Shown: positions 8,279 to 15,695 of the stretch, piece after piece
Layout of the letters: each line of letters begins with the position of its first letter
Position numbering within the stretch: position 1 is the stretch's first letter
From: CAZVEE01 sp964625525
GTDB taxonomy: Bacteria; Pseudomonadota; Alphaproteobacteria; JAJFIK01
Length of the DNA stretch: 21,043 bases
NCBI GenBank assembly: GCA_964625525.1
Contig: CAZVEE010000059.1
Coordinates: 1 to 21,043, forward strand
Reading direction: 5' to 3'
Position numbers and translations under genes: made by a program
The notes under the pieces: model-generated
What the model was told of the DNA's origin: nothing
The model's input: the letters and a program-made list of their open reading frames with translations, nothing else
Databases searched by the model: none

Positions 8279-9595
8279 ATGATCCCCCGCTATAGCCGCC
8301 CTGAAATGGCCAGCCTCTGGGAACCGGAGGCCAAGTTCCGCATCTGGTTTGAGATCGAAGCCCATGCCTGTGACGCCCAGGCGGAGTTGGGCGTGATCCC
8401 CAAAGACGCCGCCAAAGCCGTCTGGGAGCGCGGCGGCTTTGACATTGAGCGCATCGACGCCATCGAACGGGAAGTGAAACACGACGTGATCGCCTTCCTG
8501 ACCAGCCTGGCAGATCATGTGGGCCCGGATGCGCGCTTTGTGCACCAGGGCATGACCTCTTCGGATGTGCTTGACACCTGCTTCAACGTGCAGCTGGTGC
8601 GCGCGGCCGACCTGTTGCTCGAAGGTCTCGACCGTTTGCTCAGTGCCCTGAAAACCCGGGCGCTGGAACACAAAGACACAGCCTGTATCGGCCGCAGCCA
8701 TGGCATCCATGCCGAGCCGACCACCTTCGGGCTGAAGCTCGCCCAGGCCTATGCGGAATTCGCCCGCGCCCGCACGCGCATGGACGCCGCCCGCGCGGAC
8801 GTGGCCACCTGCGCCATTTCCGGTGCCGTGGGGACCTTCGCCAATATCGATCCGCGGGTCGAAGCCCATGTGGCACAGAAGCTGGGGCTGCACCCCGAGC
8901 CCATTTCCACCCAGGTGATTCCGCGCGACCGCCACGCCATGTACTTCGCCACGCTGGGCGTCATCGCCTCATCGGTGGAGCGGCTAGCCACGGAAATCCG
9001 CCACCTTCAGCGTACAGAAGTGCTGGAAGCGGAAGAATATTTCTCGGAAGGGCAAAAGGGTTCCTCCGCCATGCCCCACAAGCGCAATCCGGTGCTCACG
9101 GAAAATCTCACGGGGCTGGCGCGCATGGTGCGCGGCTATGTGACCCCGGCGCTAGAGAATGTGGCCCTGTGGCATGAGCGCGATATCTCGCATTCAAGCG
9201 TCGAGCGGATGATCGGCCCGGACGCCACCGTAACGCTGGATTTCGCCCTCCACCGCATGGCGGGCGTCATTGAAAAGCTGCTGATTTACCCAGAACGCAT
9301 GCAGAAGAACCTGGATCAGCTCGGCGGCCTTGTGCATTCCCAGCGGGTGCTGTTGGCGCTGACCCAGAAAGGCGCCAGCCGCGAGGATGCCTATCGCCTG
9401 GTCCAGCGCAACGCCATGCCCGTCTGGCGGGAGGGCGGCTCGTTCCTTGCCCACCTCCAGGCCGATGGGGACGTGACCCAGTATCTCAGTGCCGAGGAGC
9501 TGAGCGCCCTCTTCGATCTTGCCTACCATATGGTGCATGTGGATACGATTTTCGCCCGTGTCTTCGGCCCAGATACCGCCCGAGCCCGTGCGTAG
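8279..9595 (+). CDS. purB: Adenylosuccinate lyase
   Basis: Cytoplasmic homotetramer that removes fumarate from SAICAR and from adenylosuccinate, two steps of purine synthesis. The 438 residues match the short bacterial form. The fumarase/aspartase superfamily signature GSSAMPHKRNP is at 261-271, with the mobile catalytic serine in it. His141 in GRSHGIHAEPT and His68 in EVKHDV occupy the positions known from the B. subtilis enzyme. The N-terminus MIPRYSRPEM is typical of this family and supports the ATG at 8279. The leader is only 20 nt from the upstream exporter stop. No other purine genes lie nearby. Confidence 0.97.
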   Translation: MIPRYSRPEMASLWEPEAKFRIWFEIEAHACDAQAELGVIPKDAAKAVWERGGFDIERIDAIEREVKHDVIAFLTSLADHVGPDARFVHQGMTSSDVLDTCFNVQLVRAADLLLEGLDRLLSALKTRALEHKDTACIGRSHGIHAEPTTFGLKLAQAYAEFARARTRMDAARADVATCAISGAVGTFANIDPRVEAHVAQKLGLHPEPISTQVIPRDRHAMYFATLGVIASSVERLATEIRHLQRTEVLEAEEYFSEGQKGSSAMPHKRNPVLTENLTGLARMVRGYVTPALENVALWHERDISHSSVERMIGPDATVTLDFALHRMAGVIEKLLIYPERMQKNLDQLGGLVHSQRVLLALTQKGASREDAYRLVQRNAMPVWREGGSFLAHLQADGDVTQYLSAEELSALFDLAYHMVHVDTIFARVFGPDTARARA

Positions 9596-9658
9596 GCGCC
9601 GCCCGCGCCGCGTGCTAGAGTGTCGCGGCATGACAGATTTTCAGGGGATCCAGCCGCT

Positions 9659-10348
9659 ATGACCACGCCGTATCGCGCCGCCCGCGCCCTCGTTTTGGGG
9701 GGTGCCGCTCTCACCCTGTCCGCCTGCTTCGACATCGACCATTCGGTGCGCATCGACGGCAGTGGCGGCGGTGACATCCGCATCGCCATCATCACCGATC
9801 CTCTGCTGGCCGAAGAGGCAGAGTTCGAGAACATTCTGACCACCGAGGACACGGTGGTGCGCGAATATGTGGAGGACGGCCAGTTCATCCGCGAGGAAAC
9901 TCTGTCCTTCGACAGTATCGAAGAAGTGACCCTGGCCGACAGTGGCATGTCGGTTGTCGAGACGAGTGCCACGCTGTGGGGCTGGGGACCGACTTCGGCC
10001 CGCTTTGAACAGACCTTCGTCAACGCCGACGATGATGCGGTGGACGAGCTGGGCATTCTCGACACGGTTTTTGAAGATAATTTCTACACCTTCTCGGTCA
10101 GCCTGCCCGGCTGGGTGCGCTCGGCCGACGCGGTTGACATCAATGGCGAGGTGTTCGAGCCGGTACGCTCCGGTGGCACCGCCACCTGGACCATTCCCAT
10201 GGCCCGCATGCTGACAGCCGGAGAGATCACCTTCGGCGCCGACTTCACGGGCTTCTTCACATTCCCCGAAGCCAGCGAAAGCACCGCCGCGGAAGAAAGC
10301 CTGGCCGAACGCGGCTATATGGGCCTCCTGCCGCGTACCAGCGAGTAA
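9659..10348 (+). CDS. Putative lipoprotein, LppM-like
   Basis: The 229-residue protein begins with a lipoprotein signal peptide: a basic MTTPYRAAR start, a hydrophobic stretch, and the lipobox LSAC with Cys23 as the lipidated residue. After that comes FDIDHSVRIDGSGGGDIRIAI, then a mostly beta, acidic domain with TFSVSLPGWVRSAD and TFGADFTGFF. The layout (lipid-anchored Cys, then a strand ending in DGSG) recalls LppM-type domains, but I could not test this. The ATG at 9659 is chosen because it places the lipobox correctly and has AGGGGA upstream. The C-terminus (GYMGLLPRTSE) has no membrane anchor. The next gene starts 5 nt later, so the two are co-transcribed. Function is unknown; it is expected in the periplasm, tethered to a membrane. 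Confidence 0.75.
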   Translation: MTTPYRAARALVLGGAALTLSACFDIDHSVRIDGSGGGDIRIAIITDPLLAEEAEFENILTTEDTVVREYVEDGQFIREETLSFDSIEEVTLADSGMSVVETSATLWGWGPTSARFEQTFVNADDDAVDELGILDTVFEDNFYTFSVSLPGWVRSADAVDINGEVFEPVRSGGTATWTIPMARMLTAGEITFGADFTGFFTFPEASESTAAEESLAERGYMGLLPRTSE

Positions 10349-10353
10349 GGCTT

Positions 10354-11262
10354 ATGGCTGGGATCCCCTTCGTTCGCGAGATGGATTTTACCTATGGCGA
10401 GGCCGCTCAGGTCTCGCCGCTGATCACGCGGGTGGTGGCGGAGAACCCCGGCGGTTTCACCTACACTGGGACCGGCACGTATATCATCGGTGCACAGACG
10501 GTGGCGGTGATCGACCCAGGGCCGATCCTGGAGGCGCATCTGGACGCCCTTAAACGGGCGCTCGAGGGCAAAACCGTCAGCCATATCCTGATCACTCACA
10601 CGCACCTGGACCACTCGCCCCTCGCCCAGCCCCTCAAGGAGTGGTGCGGAGCGCCCACGGTCGGCTTTGGCCCTCACGGCGCTGGCAAAGCGGGCGAAGG
10701 GATCAGGATTGAGGAAGGCGGCGACATGGCCTTCCAACCGGACATCACAGTGGCCCATGGAGACCTGATCGAGGGCCAGGGCTGGACCATGGACTGTGTC
10801 TACACGCCCGGACACACCTCCAACCACATGAGTTTCGGCCTGCGCCAAGAGCGAGCGCTCTTCTGCGGCGATCTCATTATGGGCTGGTCTACAACGGTGG
10901 TGGCACCGCCGGATGGGGACATGGCCGCCTATTTCGCCTCGCTGCAAACGGTGCTGGAGCGGGACGACGAGATCCTCTGGCCAACCCATGGCCCGCCCGT
11001 GCGCGACCCGCGCCCGTTTATCGAGGCCTATATCGCTCACCGTCAGGCCCGCGAAGCACAGATCATGGCCTGCCTGCGCGATGGGATCGCCCACATTCCG
11101 GCCATGGTGGAGCGCATGTATGCGGCCGTGGACAAAAGCCTGCATCCCGCCGCCGCCATGTCGGTCTACGCGCATCTGGTGCACATGACCGGCGACGGGC
11201 GCGCCGCCTGCGACGGCCCGCCGCGCCTGGACAGTGCCTACAGGCCGGGTCCAGCGGTGTAA
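10354..11262 (+). CDS. Metallo-beta-lactamase-fold hydrolase with C-terminal winged-helix (LACTB2-like)
   Basis: A soluble binuclear metal hydrolase of 302 residues. The metal ligands are all visible: HTHLDH (His82, His84, Asp86, His87), His154 in TPGHT, Asp173 in CGDLI and His212 in PTHGP. Residues after about 215 (PFIEAYIAHRQAREAQI...) match the helical winged-helix tail of the LACTB2/BLACT_WH group, which includes hydroxyacylglutathione-hydrolase-like and RNA-cleaving enzymes. The substrate is not decided by the sequence. There is no signal peptide, so it acts in the cytoplasm. The ATG at 10354 follows the lipoprotein stop by 5 nt with TAAGG as a weak ribosome-binding site, which implies an operon. 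Confidence 0.9.
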   Translation: MAGIPFVREMDFTYGEAAQVSPLITRVVAENPGGFTYTGTGTYIIGAQTVAVIDPGPILEAHLDALKRALEGKTVSHILITHTHLDHSPLAQPLKEWCGAPTVGFGPHGAGKAGEGIRIEEGGDMAFQPDITVAHGDLIEGQGWTMDCVYTPGHTSNHMSFGLRQERALFCGDLIMGWSTTVVAPPDGDMAAYFASLQTVLERDDEILWPTHGPPVRDPRPFIEAYIAHRQAREAQIMACLRDGIAHIPAMVERMYAAVDKSLHPAAAMSVYAHLVHMTGDGRAACDGPPRLDSAYRPGPAV

Positions 11263-11347
11263 GCAGGCGGGCTCTGCCGCTCCTTTGACCTTGCCAAAAT
11301 GGGACCGTGCCGCCACCATCTGGCTCCGGGACAGCCGGGGGTCGGTG

Positions 11348-11821
11348 ATGAACGAAACGCAAATCTATTATGATAGCCGCGGTGTGCGCGTGACGCCGGA
11401 TGTGCTGCGCGTTGGCAGCACGCCTTATCCGATTGCGTCGATCAAGGCCGTGACCGTCTGGCGCGAGCACAATTACCTCATGCGGTCGCTGATCATGGCA
11501 GGCGTGTGCATCGCTGTGCTGATCTACAATTATCACGTGGTAGACTGGACCAATGGCGAGGCATGGTTGCTGGCCTTCCTAGCCATCGGCACTCTGGCCT
11601 TCTTTGGCCTGATGATCGCGGTGGTGCTGGTCATCCGCGAGTTGTTCCATATGGCCTTTCGCAAATGGCAACTTGAGATCGTCACGGCGGAAGGCGGGCG
11701 CAATGTGCTCGAAAGCACGGACAAGGCGTTCCTCGATGCCGTCTGTTCCGCCGTCGAGCGGGCCCGGACGCAAGCAGGCCAGCCCCCCACTCCCCTACCA
11801 AGCGCGCCAGACGTGGAGTGA
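11348..11821 (+). CDS. Small membrane protein, DUF6232-like
   Basis: A 157-residue protein with a soluble strand-rich N-terminus (IYYDSRGVRVTPDVLRVG, then TPYPIASIKAVTV). Two membrane helices follow (about 45-62 and 73-97), then a cytoplasmic tail (KWQLEIVTAEGGRNVLESTD) and a proline-rich end. The repeated pattern 'value x T ... Y-P-I-x-x-I-x-x-V' is how I recall DUF6232 proteins, in which a PH-like strand block sits around two helices; this is a recollection, not a search. The ATG at 11348 (MNETQIYY) is chosen because the longer upstream frame adds 38 residues of non-family sequence over the MBL gene's end. It lies about 85 nt after the MBL gene on the same strand and converges with the SDR gene. 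Function is unknown. Confidence 0.7.
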   Translation: MNETQIYYDSRGVRVTPDVLRVGSTPYPIASIKAVTVWREHNYLMRSLIMAGVCIAVLIYNYHVVDWTNGEAWLLAFLAIGTLAFFGLMIAVVLVIRELFHMAFRKWQLEIVTAEGGRNVLESTDKAFLDAVCSAVERARTQAGQPPTPLPSAPDVE

Positions 11822-11853
11822 TCGCGCGCCCCTTCAGCGGCGCCGACCAGTCC

Positions 11854-12615
11854 TTAATCATCCGGTTTCAGATAGCTGATATCACGGGCCAGCGCGTCGA
11901 AATGCTGTCCACCATCCACGGCCATCATTTGCCCGGAATAGCTCGGTGTGGCGATCATAAAGCGGATCGCCCGCACATGGTCTTCCACCGTCGGCCCCTG
12001 GCGCAGGGGGTTGCGGTGATGCAGCTTCTCGAAATCTTCTTCGCTCTGATAAGGGCTTGGCAAGGTGAGCCCCGGCGCCAGACCACACACCCGCACCTTC
12101 GGCGCCAGCGCCATGGCCATCATCTCCGTGACGCCTTTCAGCGCATATTTGCTGATTGTGTAAGAGAAGAAATCCGGGTTCAGATTAAACAGTTTATAGT
12201 CTAGAAAATTGACCACCACCCCTCTGGCGTCCTCCGGCAAACGAGCGGCGAAATCGCGGATGAGCAGTGTGGGCGCGGTCAGGTTCGTGTCCTGATGCTT
12301 GCGCCAGCTCTCTCGTGTCATGGAGGCGGCTTCATCCGCCTCAAACACCGATGCACTGTTGATCAGGACTGTGGGCACGGGCCCCTGGGCGCAACACGCC
12401 GCGATCAAACCTTCCGCTGCGCTCAAGTCGGACAGATCGGCCGGGACTGCAGCCGCCTCATGCCCCGCCCTCGCCAGCTCCGCTACCAGCGCCTCTGCCG
12501 CGCCCGCGGAACTGTTGTAATGGACGTGGACGAAGTATCCGTCCGCGGCGAGCGCCCTGGAAATGGCGCCCCCGATCCGTTTGGCACCGCCGGTGACAAG
12601 AGCTGCTTTGCGCAT
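11854..12615 (-). CDS. folM: SDR oxidoreductase, FolM/PTR1-like pteridine reductase
   Basis: A NADPH-type short-chain dehydrogenase of 253 residues. The nucleotide-binding motif is TGGAKRIG (8-15), the TGxxxRxG form used by pteridine reductases rather than the usual TGxxxGxG. The active site has Tyr152-x3-Lys156 (SYTISK). The usual catalytic Ser is replaced by Asp139 in NFLDYK, as in PTR1 and E. coli FolM. Asn111 is in DTNLTAP. A C-terminal GGQHFD closes the fold. These features point to reduction of dihydropterins (for example dihydromonapterin) to the tetrahydro form. The ATG at 12615 has AAAGGT upstream; the longer frame would add about 100 residues unrelated to SDRs. It is divergent from folB, whose product handles dihydroneopterin, and this supports a pterin role. 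Exact substrate is inferred. Confidence 0.82.
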   Translation of the reverse strand: MRKAALVTGGAKRIGGAISRALAADGYFVHVHYNSSAGAAEALVAELARAGHEAAAVPADLSDLSAAEGLIAACCAQGPVPTVLINSASVFEADEAASMTRESWRKHQDTNLTAPTLLIRDFAARLPEDARGVVVNFLDYKLFNLNPDFFSYTISKYALKGVTEMMAMALAPKVRVCGLAPGLTLPSPYQSEEDFEKLHHRNPLRQGPTVEDHVRAIRFMIATPSYSGQMMAVDGGQHFDALARDISYLKPDD

Positions 12616-12826
12616 AGTTGACCTTTCGGGCTGAGACTGCAGAGACGATTTGAGCCGCATCATGCGTGAGTCAGCGCCGGGCGCCAGATCAAAAATCCGC
12701 GCGCCGGCCCGTGACCGGCCCACGACCGCAGGGCATGATTGCCAGGCGCCCCATCGCGCCTGTAAGACTGGCGTCTCGCCATGCTCGCGCCCAGTTCCCG
12801 CGGGCCGCGCCCTAGGACACCGCGTT

Positions 12827-13237
12827 ATGAGCCAGTCGAGCGCCCTTCCCCCCGCCAGCAGCGATCCCTTTCGCGCCCGCCACGGCGTGCGCCATGTCTT
12901 CATTCGTGACTTCTGCATTGATGCGCTTGTGGGCGTTTACAAGCATGAGCACGAAGAACGCCAGCCCATCCGCATCAATGTGGACCTGGCCGTCACCGAC
13001 CTTGGCGCGCCCTTAGAGGACCGCCTATCGGGCGTGGTGAACTACGCGGATGTCGTTGAGCGGATCGACGGGGTGCTGGCAGCCGGCCACGTGAAACTCA
13101 TCGAGACGCTGGCTGAGCGAATCGCCGCCGATTGCCTGGCCGATGAGCGGGTGCTGGCCGTGCGGGTGCGCATCGAAAAACTGCAAGTCATCCCCCGCGC
13201 CGCCAGTGTCGGCATTGAGATCGAACGCCGCCGCTGA
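12827..13237 (+). CDS. folB: Dihydroneopterin aldolase
   Basis: Cleaves 7,8-dihydroneopterin to 6-hydroxymethyl-dihydropterin and glycolaldehyde in folate synthesis, and may epimerise it to the monapterin isomer. The 136 residues carry the family pattern: a first strand VFIRDFCIDALVGVYKHE, then QPIRINVDL, the active-site Tyr73 in VNYADVVERI, Glu93 in IETLAERIA, and the catalytic Lys118 in IEKLQVIPRA. The ATG at 12827 (MSQSSALPP) leaves a short N-terminal extension compared with E. coli FolB. The upstream frame through 12650 is not family-like. It is divergent from the FolM-like reductase, with a 211-bp shared promoter region. Confidence 0.93.
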   Translation: MSQSSALPPASSDPFRARHGVRHVFIRDFCIDALVGVYKHEHEERQPIRINVDLAVTDLGAPLEDRLSGVVNYADVVERIDGVLAAGHVKLIETLAERIAADCLADERVLAVRVRIEKLQVIPRAASVGIEIERRR

Positions 13238-13243
13238 GAAAGC

Positions 13244-13259
13244 CCGGTCAAGCGACCGG
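13244..13259 (+). terminator. Possible folB terminator hairpin
   Basis: CCGGTC-AAGC-GACCGG is a 6-bp stem with a tetraloop, starting 7 nt after the folB stop. No U-tract follows. A second hairpin CCGTGGA/TCCACGG lies at 13278-13298. One or both may end the folB transcript. Confidence 0.35.
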
Positions 13260-13277
13260 CGTCACGGCTTCGCAAAA

Positions 13278-13298
13278 CCGTGGAAAAACTGTCCACGG
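13278..13298. repeat. Inverted repeat CCGTGGA/TCCACGG
   Basis: A perfect 7-bp inverted repeat with a 7-nt A-rich spacer (AAAACTG). Each arm resembles the core TCCAC of a DnaA box, so it could be either a weak pair of DnaA sites or part of folB termination. Confidence 0.4.
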
Positions 13299-13371
13299 AC
13301 CTCTGGCCAGGCGGCTCGGGGACCCCAAAAGAGCGTCACGACAGCGTCACGAGCCGCACCATTCGGTCACC

Positions 13372-13441
13372 AGTGATCTTGATTCTCATTTCGAATCAAC
13401 GTGGTAATCAGACATATCAATTTGCCTAAATTTTGATCACT
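13372..13441. repeat. Nested inverted repeats in AT-rich segment
   Basis: An outer pair AGTGATC (13372-13378) and GATCACT (13435-13441) encloses an inner pair TTGATTC (13379-13385) and GAATCAA (13393-13399). The inner arms each contain one GANTC site, the target of the alphaproteobacterial CcrM methyltransferase. The stretch is much more AT-rich than the rest of the window, as an unwinding element would be. Confidence 0.6.
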
Positions 13442-13501
13442 TCGCTGTGAGCGTTCGAAACCGGGAGCTTGCCGCATTCAAACACAGACTTGCGCACAGG
13501 C

Positions 13502-13510
13502 TTACCCACA
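13502..13510 (+). promoter_or_regulatory. DnaA-box-like site (one mismatch)
   Basis: TTACCCACA differs from the consensus TTATCCACA at one position. It is 70 nt from the exact box at 13580 and just ahead of a reversed weaker box at 13516-13524. Confidence 0.55.
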
Positions 13511-13579
13511 GAAGATGTGGACAGAGGGTGAAAAACAGAACAGATAGAGGGAGATACCGGATCTGGGTCAGTTTTGACC

Positions 13580-13588
13580 TTATCCACA
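13580..13588 (+). promoter_or_regulatory. Consensus DnaA box
   Basis: TTATCCACA exactly equals the high-affinity DnaA consensus. It lies 62 nt upstream of the uvrC start codon. A random exact match is unlikely in a high-GC sequence of this length. Confidence 0.7.
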
Positions 13589-13649
13589 AGCGATGGCGGC
13601 CGCATGCGACGCCCCTGGCGTAGCCGGCGCATCCTGCTATCTAACAGGC

Positions 13650-15593
13650 ATGACTCGCGAGCCTGATCAGCCCTCCCCCGCCTCCCCGACGCCCTCGCCT
13701 GCGATTGGCCCGGAGGTCATTCGCGCCGTCGTGCGCACCCTGCCCAATGCCCCTGGCGTTTATCGCATGCTGGGCGAGGACGAGAGCGTGCTGTATGTGG
13801 GCAAGGCACGGGATCTGAAAAAACGGGTGACGGCTTACACCACCCTAATCGGCCACACCAACCGCATCGCGCGGATGATCACCGCCACCGCCTCCATGGA
13901 GATCGTCACCACCCATACCGAAACCGAAGCGCTGTTGCTGGAAGCCAATCTCATCAAGCGGCTGAAGCCTCGCTTTAACGTCATCCTGCGCGACGACAAA
14001 TCCTTCCCCTACATCCTGATTGACCGGGAACACGCGGTGCCGCGGCTGACCAAACACCGGGGCGCGCGCGCGCGTAAGGGGAGTTACTTCGGACCGTTCG
14101 CCTCGGCGGGCGCGGTGAACCGGACGCTCAACACTTTACAGCGCGCCTTTCTGCTGCGCTCGTGTACGGACAGTGTTTATGAGAGCCGCACCCGCCCGTG
14201 CCTGCTCTATCAGATCAAGCGGTGCAGTGCGCCGTGCACGGGCGAGATCGACGCGGAGGGCTATCACGCCCTGTTGAGCGATGCGGAGGAATTTCTCACC
14301 GGCCGCTCCAGCCATGTGCAGGACCAGTTGGCAAGCGCCATGGACGCGGCCTCCGAAGCGCTGGAATTCGAGCGCGCGGCCGCCTTGCGCGATCGCATCC
14401 GCGCCCTGTCGGCCATCCGTTCCCATCAGGGCATCAATCCGGACGGGGTGGAAGACGCGGATGTGGCGGCCGCCCATGGCGATGGCGGCCAGATTTGCAT
14501 CCAGGTGTTCTTCTTCCGCGGCGGGCAGAACTGGGGCAATCGCGCCTACTTTCCGCGCCATGACAAGGATCAGACTACGGAAGAAGTTCTGGAAGCCTTC
14601 CTATCCCAGTTCTATGACGACAAGCCACCGCCGCGCCTGGTGTTGCTCAGCCATGAGATCGCCGGCCGGTCCCTCATGGAGGAGGCGCTGTCCCTTAAAG
14701 CGGAACGCCGGGTGCACGTGCACACACCGCAGCGCGGCGAGAAACGGGCGCTGGTCGAGCACGCCGCCACCAACGCGCGCGAGGCCCTGGGTCGGCGCCT
14801 GGCGGAATCTGCCTCTCAGCGCCGCCTGCTCGACGGCGTGGCGGAGGTCTTCGCCCTGGACGCACCCCCCCAACGCATCGAAGTCTATGATAACAGCCAT
14901 AGTCAGGGTACGAATGCGGTCGGTGGCATGATCGTGGCGGGTCCGGATGGATTTCTGAAAAATCAGTACAGAAAGTTCAATATTCGCGGCGAGGATCTGA
15001 CGCCTGGGGACGATTACGGCATGATGCGCGAAGTGCTGACCCGGCGCTTTGAACGGTTGATGAAAGAAGCCCCCCGCGATACAGCCGCACGCGACGGCGA
15101 CGACGAAACCACGACCGCGGGCGCCCCCGCCGAGACACCGCTATGGCCGGACCTGGTGCTGATCGATGGCGGCCAGGGCCAGCTCAGTGCGGCACTGGAC
15201 GTGTTTGCGGATCTGGGTGTGGAGGATGTGGGCCTCGTCTCCATCGCCAAAGGGCCGGAGCGCAATGCCGGGCGGGAACGCTTTTTCATGGCCGACCGCG
15301 CGCCTTTCAGCCTGGAGCCGCGCAACCCGGTGCTCTACTACCTTCAGCGCCTGCGCGATGAAGCACACCGCTTCGCCATCGGCAGCCACCGGGCCCGGCG
15401 CGCTAAAAGCGTGTCGGCCAATCCGCTCGACGATATTCCGGGCGTCGGGGCGGCGCGCAAGAAAGCCCTGCTGCACCGCTTCGGCTCCGCCCGAGGGGTC
15501 TCGCGCGCGGGCCTGTCCGATCTGGAGAGTGTGGACGGGGTCAGCCGCTCCATGGCACAGCGCATCTACGATTTCTTCCGCGACACAGAGTAA
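13650..15593 (+). CDS. uvrC: UvrABC excinuclease subunit C
   Basis: Dual endonuclease of nucleotide excision repair that cuts on both sides of a lesion. The 647 residues contain the N-terminal GIY-YIG nuclease domain (GVY 36-38, YVG 49-51), the UVR helix pair that binds UvrB (around residues 210-245, SEALEFERAAALRDRI), and the UvrC RNase H-like nuclease (EVYDNSHSQGTNAVGGMIV, then LVLIDGGQGQLSAA). Two C-terminal helix-hairpin-helix motifs follow (DDIPGVGAARKKALL and LESVDGVSRSMAQRI). The ATG at 13650 is preferred over the upstream in-frame ATG at 13593, which follows the DnaA box directly; ribosome-binding evidence is weak for both. It is the first gene of a plus-strand run with pgsA, moaD and moaE, an arrangement known in other alphaproteobacteria. 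Confidence 0.97.
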   Translation: MTREPDQPSPASPTPSPAIGPEVIRAVVRTLPNAPGVYRMLGEDESVLYVGKARDLKKRVTAYTTLIGHTNRIARMITATASMEIVTTHTETEALLLEANLIKRLKPRFNVILRDDKSFPYILIDREHAVPRLTKHRGARARKGSYFGPFASAGAVNRTLNTLQRAFLLRSCTDSVYESRTRPCLLYQIKRCSAPCTGEIDAEGYHALLSDAEEFLTGRSSHVQDQLASAMDAASEALEFERAAALRDRIRALSAIRSHQGINPDGVEDADVAAAHGDGGQICIQVFFFRGGQNWGNRAYFPRHDKDQTTEEVLEAFLSQFYDDKPPPRLVLLSHEIAGRSLMEEALSLKAERRVHVHTPQRGEKRALVEHAATNAREALGRRLAESASQRRLLDGVAEVFALDAPPQRIEVYDNSHSQGTNAVGGMIVAGPDGFLKNQYRKFNIRGEDLTPGDDYGMMREVLTRRFERLMKEAPRDTAARDGDDETTTAGAPAETPLWPDLVLIDGGQGQLSAALDVFADLGVEDVGLVSIAKGPERNAGRERFFMADRAPFSLEPRNPVLYYLQRLRDEAHRFAIGSHRARRAKSVSANPLDDIPGVGAARKKALLHRFGSARGVSRAGLSDLESVDGVSRSMAQRIYDFFRDTE

Positions 15594-15695
15594 GACTGCC
15601 CATTGTGACGCGTGGCTGGGATGGCGCACGCCGTCCGCCTTGGCGTATGCTGTCGCCATAAACGCGAAGAGCGCTATGGGAGGGAGGACGTGCCG

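Larger units (their letters stand above)
13238..13649. promoter_or_regulatory. DnaA-box-rich, AT-rich region before uvrC (candidate origin or DnaA-regulated promoter)
   Basis: This 412-bp gap contains no gene. From left to right it holds two GC hairpins after folB (13244-13259 and 13278-13298), an AT-rich stretch (13373-13442) with nested inverted repeats, and a cluster of DnaA-box-like 9-mers. The best are TTATCCACA (13580-13588, exact) and TTACCCACA (13502-13510, one mismatch). A reversed CTGTCCACA lies at 13516-13524 (two mismatches). A clustered set of boxes beside an AT-rich dyad is how bacterial replication origins look. The uvrC promoter must also be here. Confidence 0.5.

Noticed and set aside
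13490..13498. Further DnaA box TTGCGCACA
   Set aside because: It has three mismatches to the consensus, so it was not counted in the cluster.
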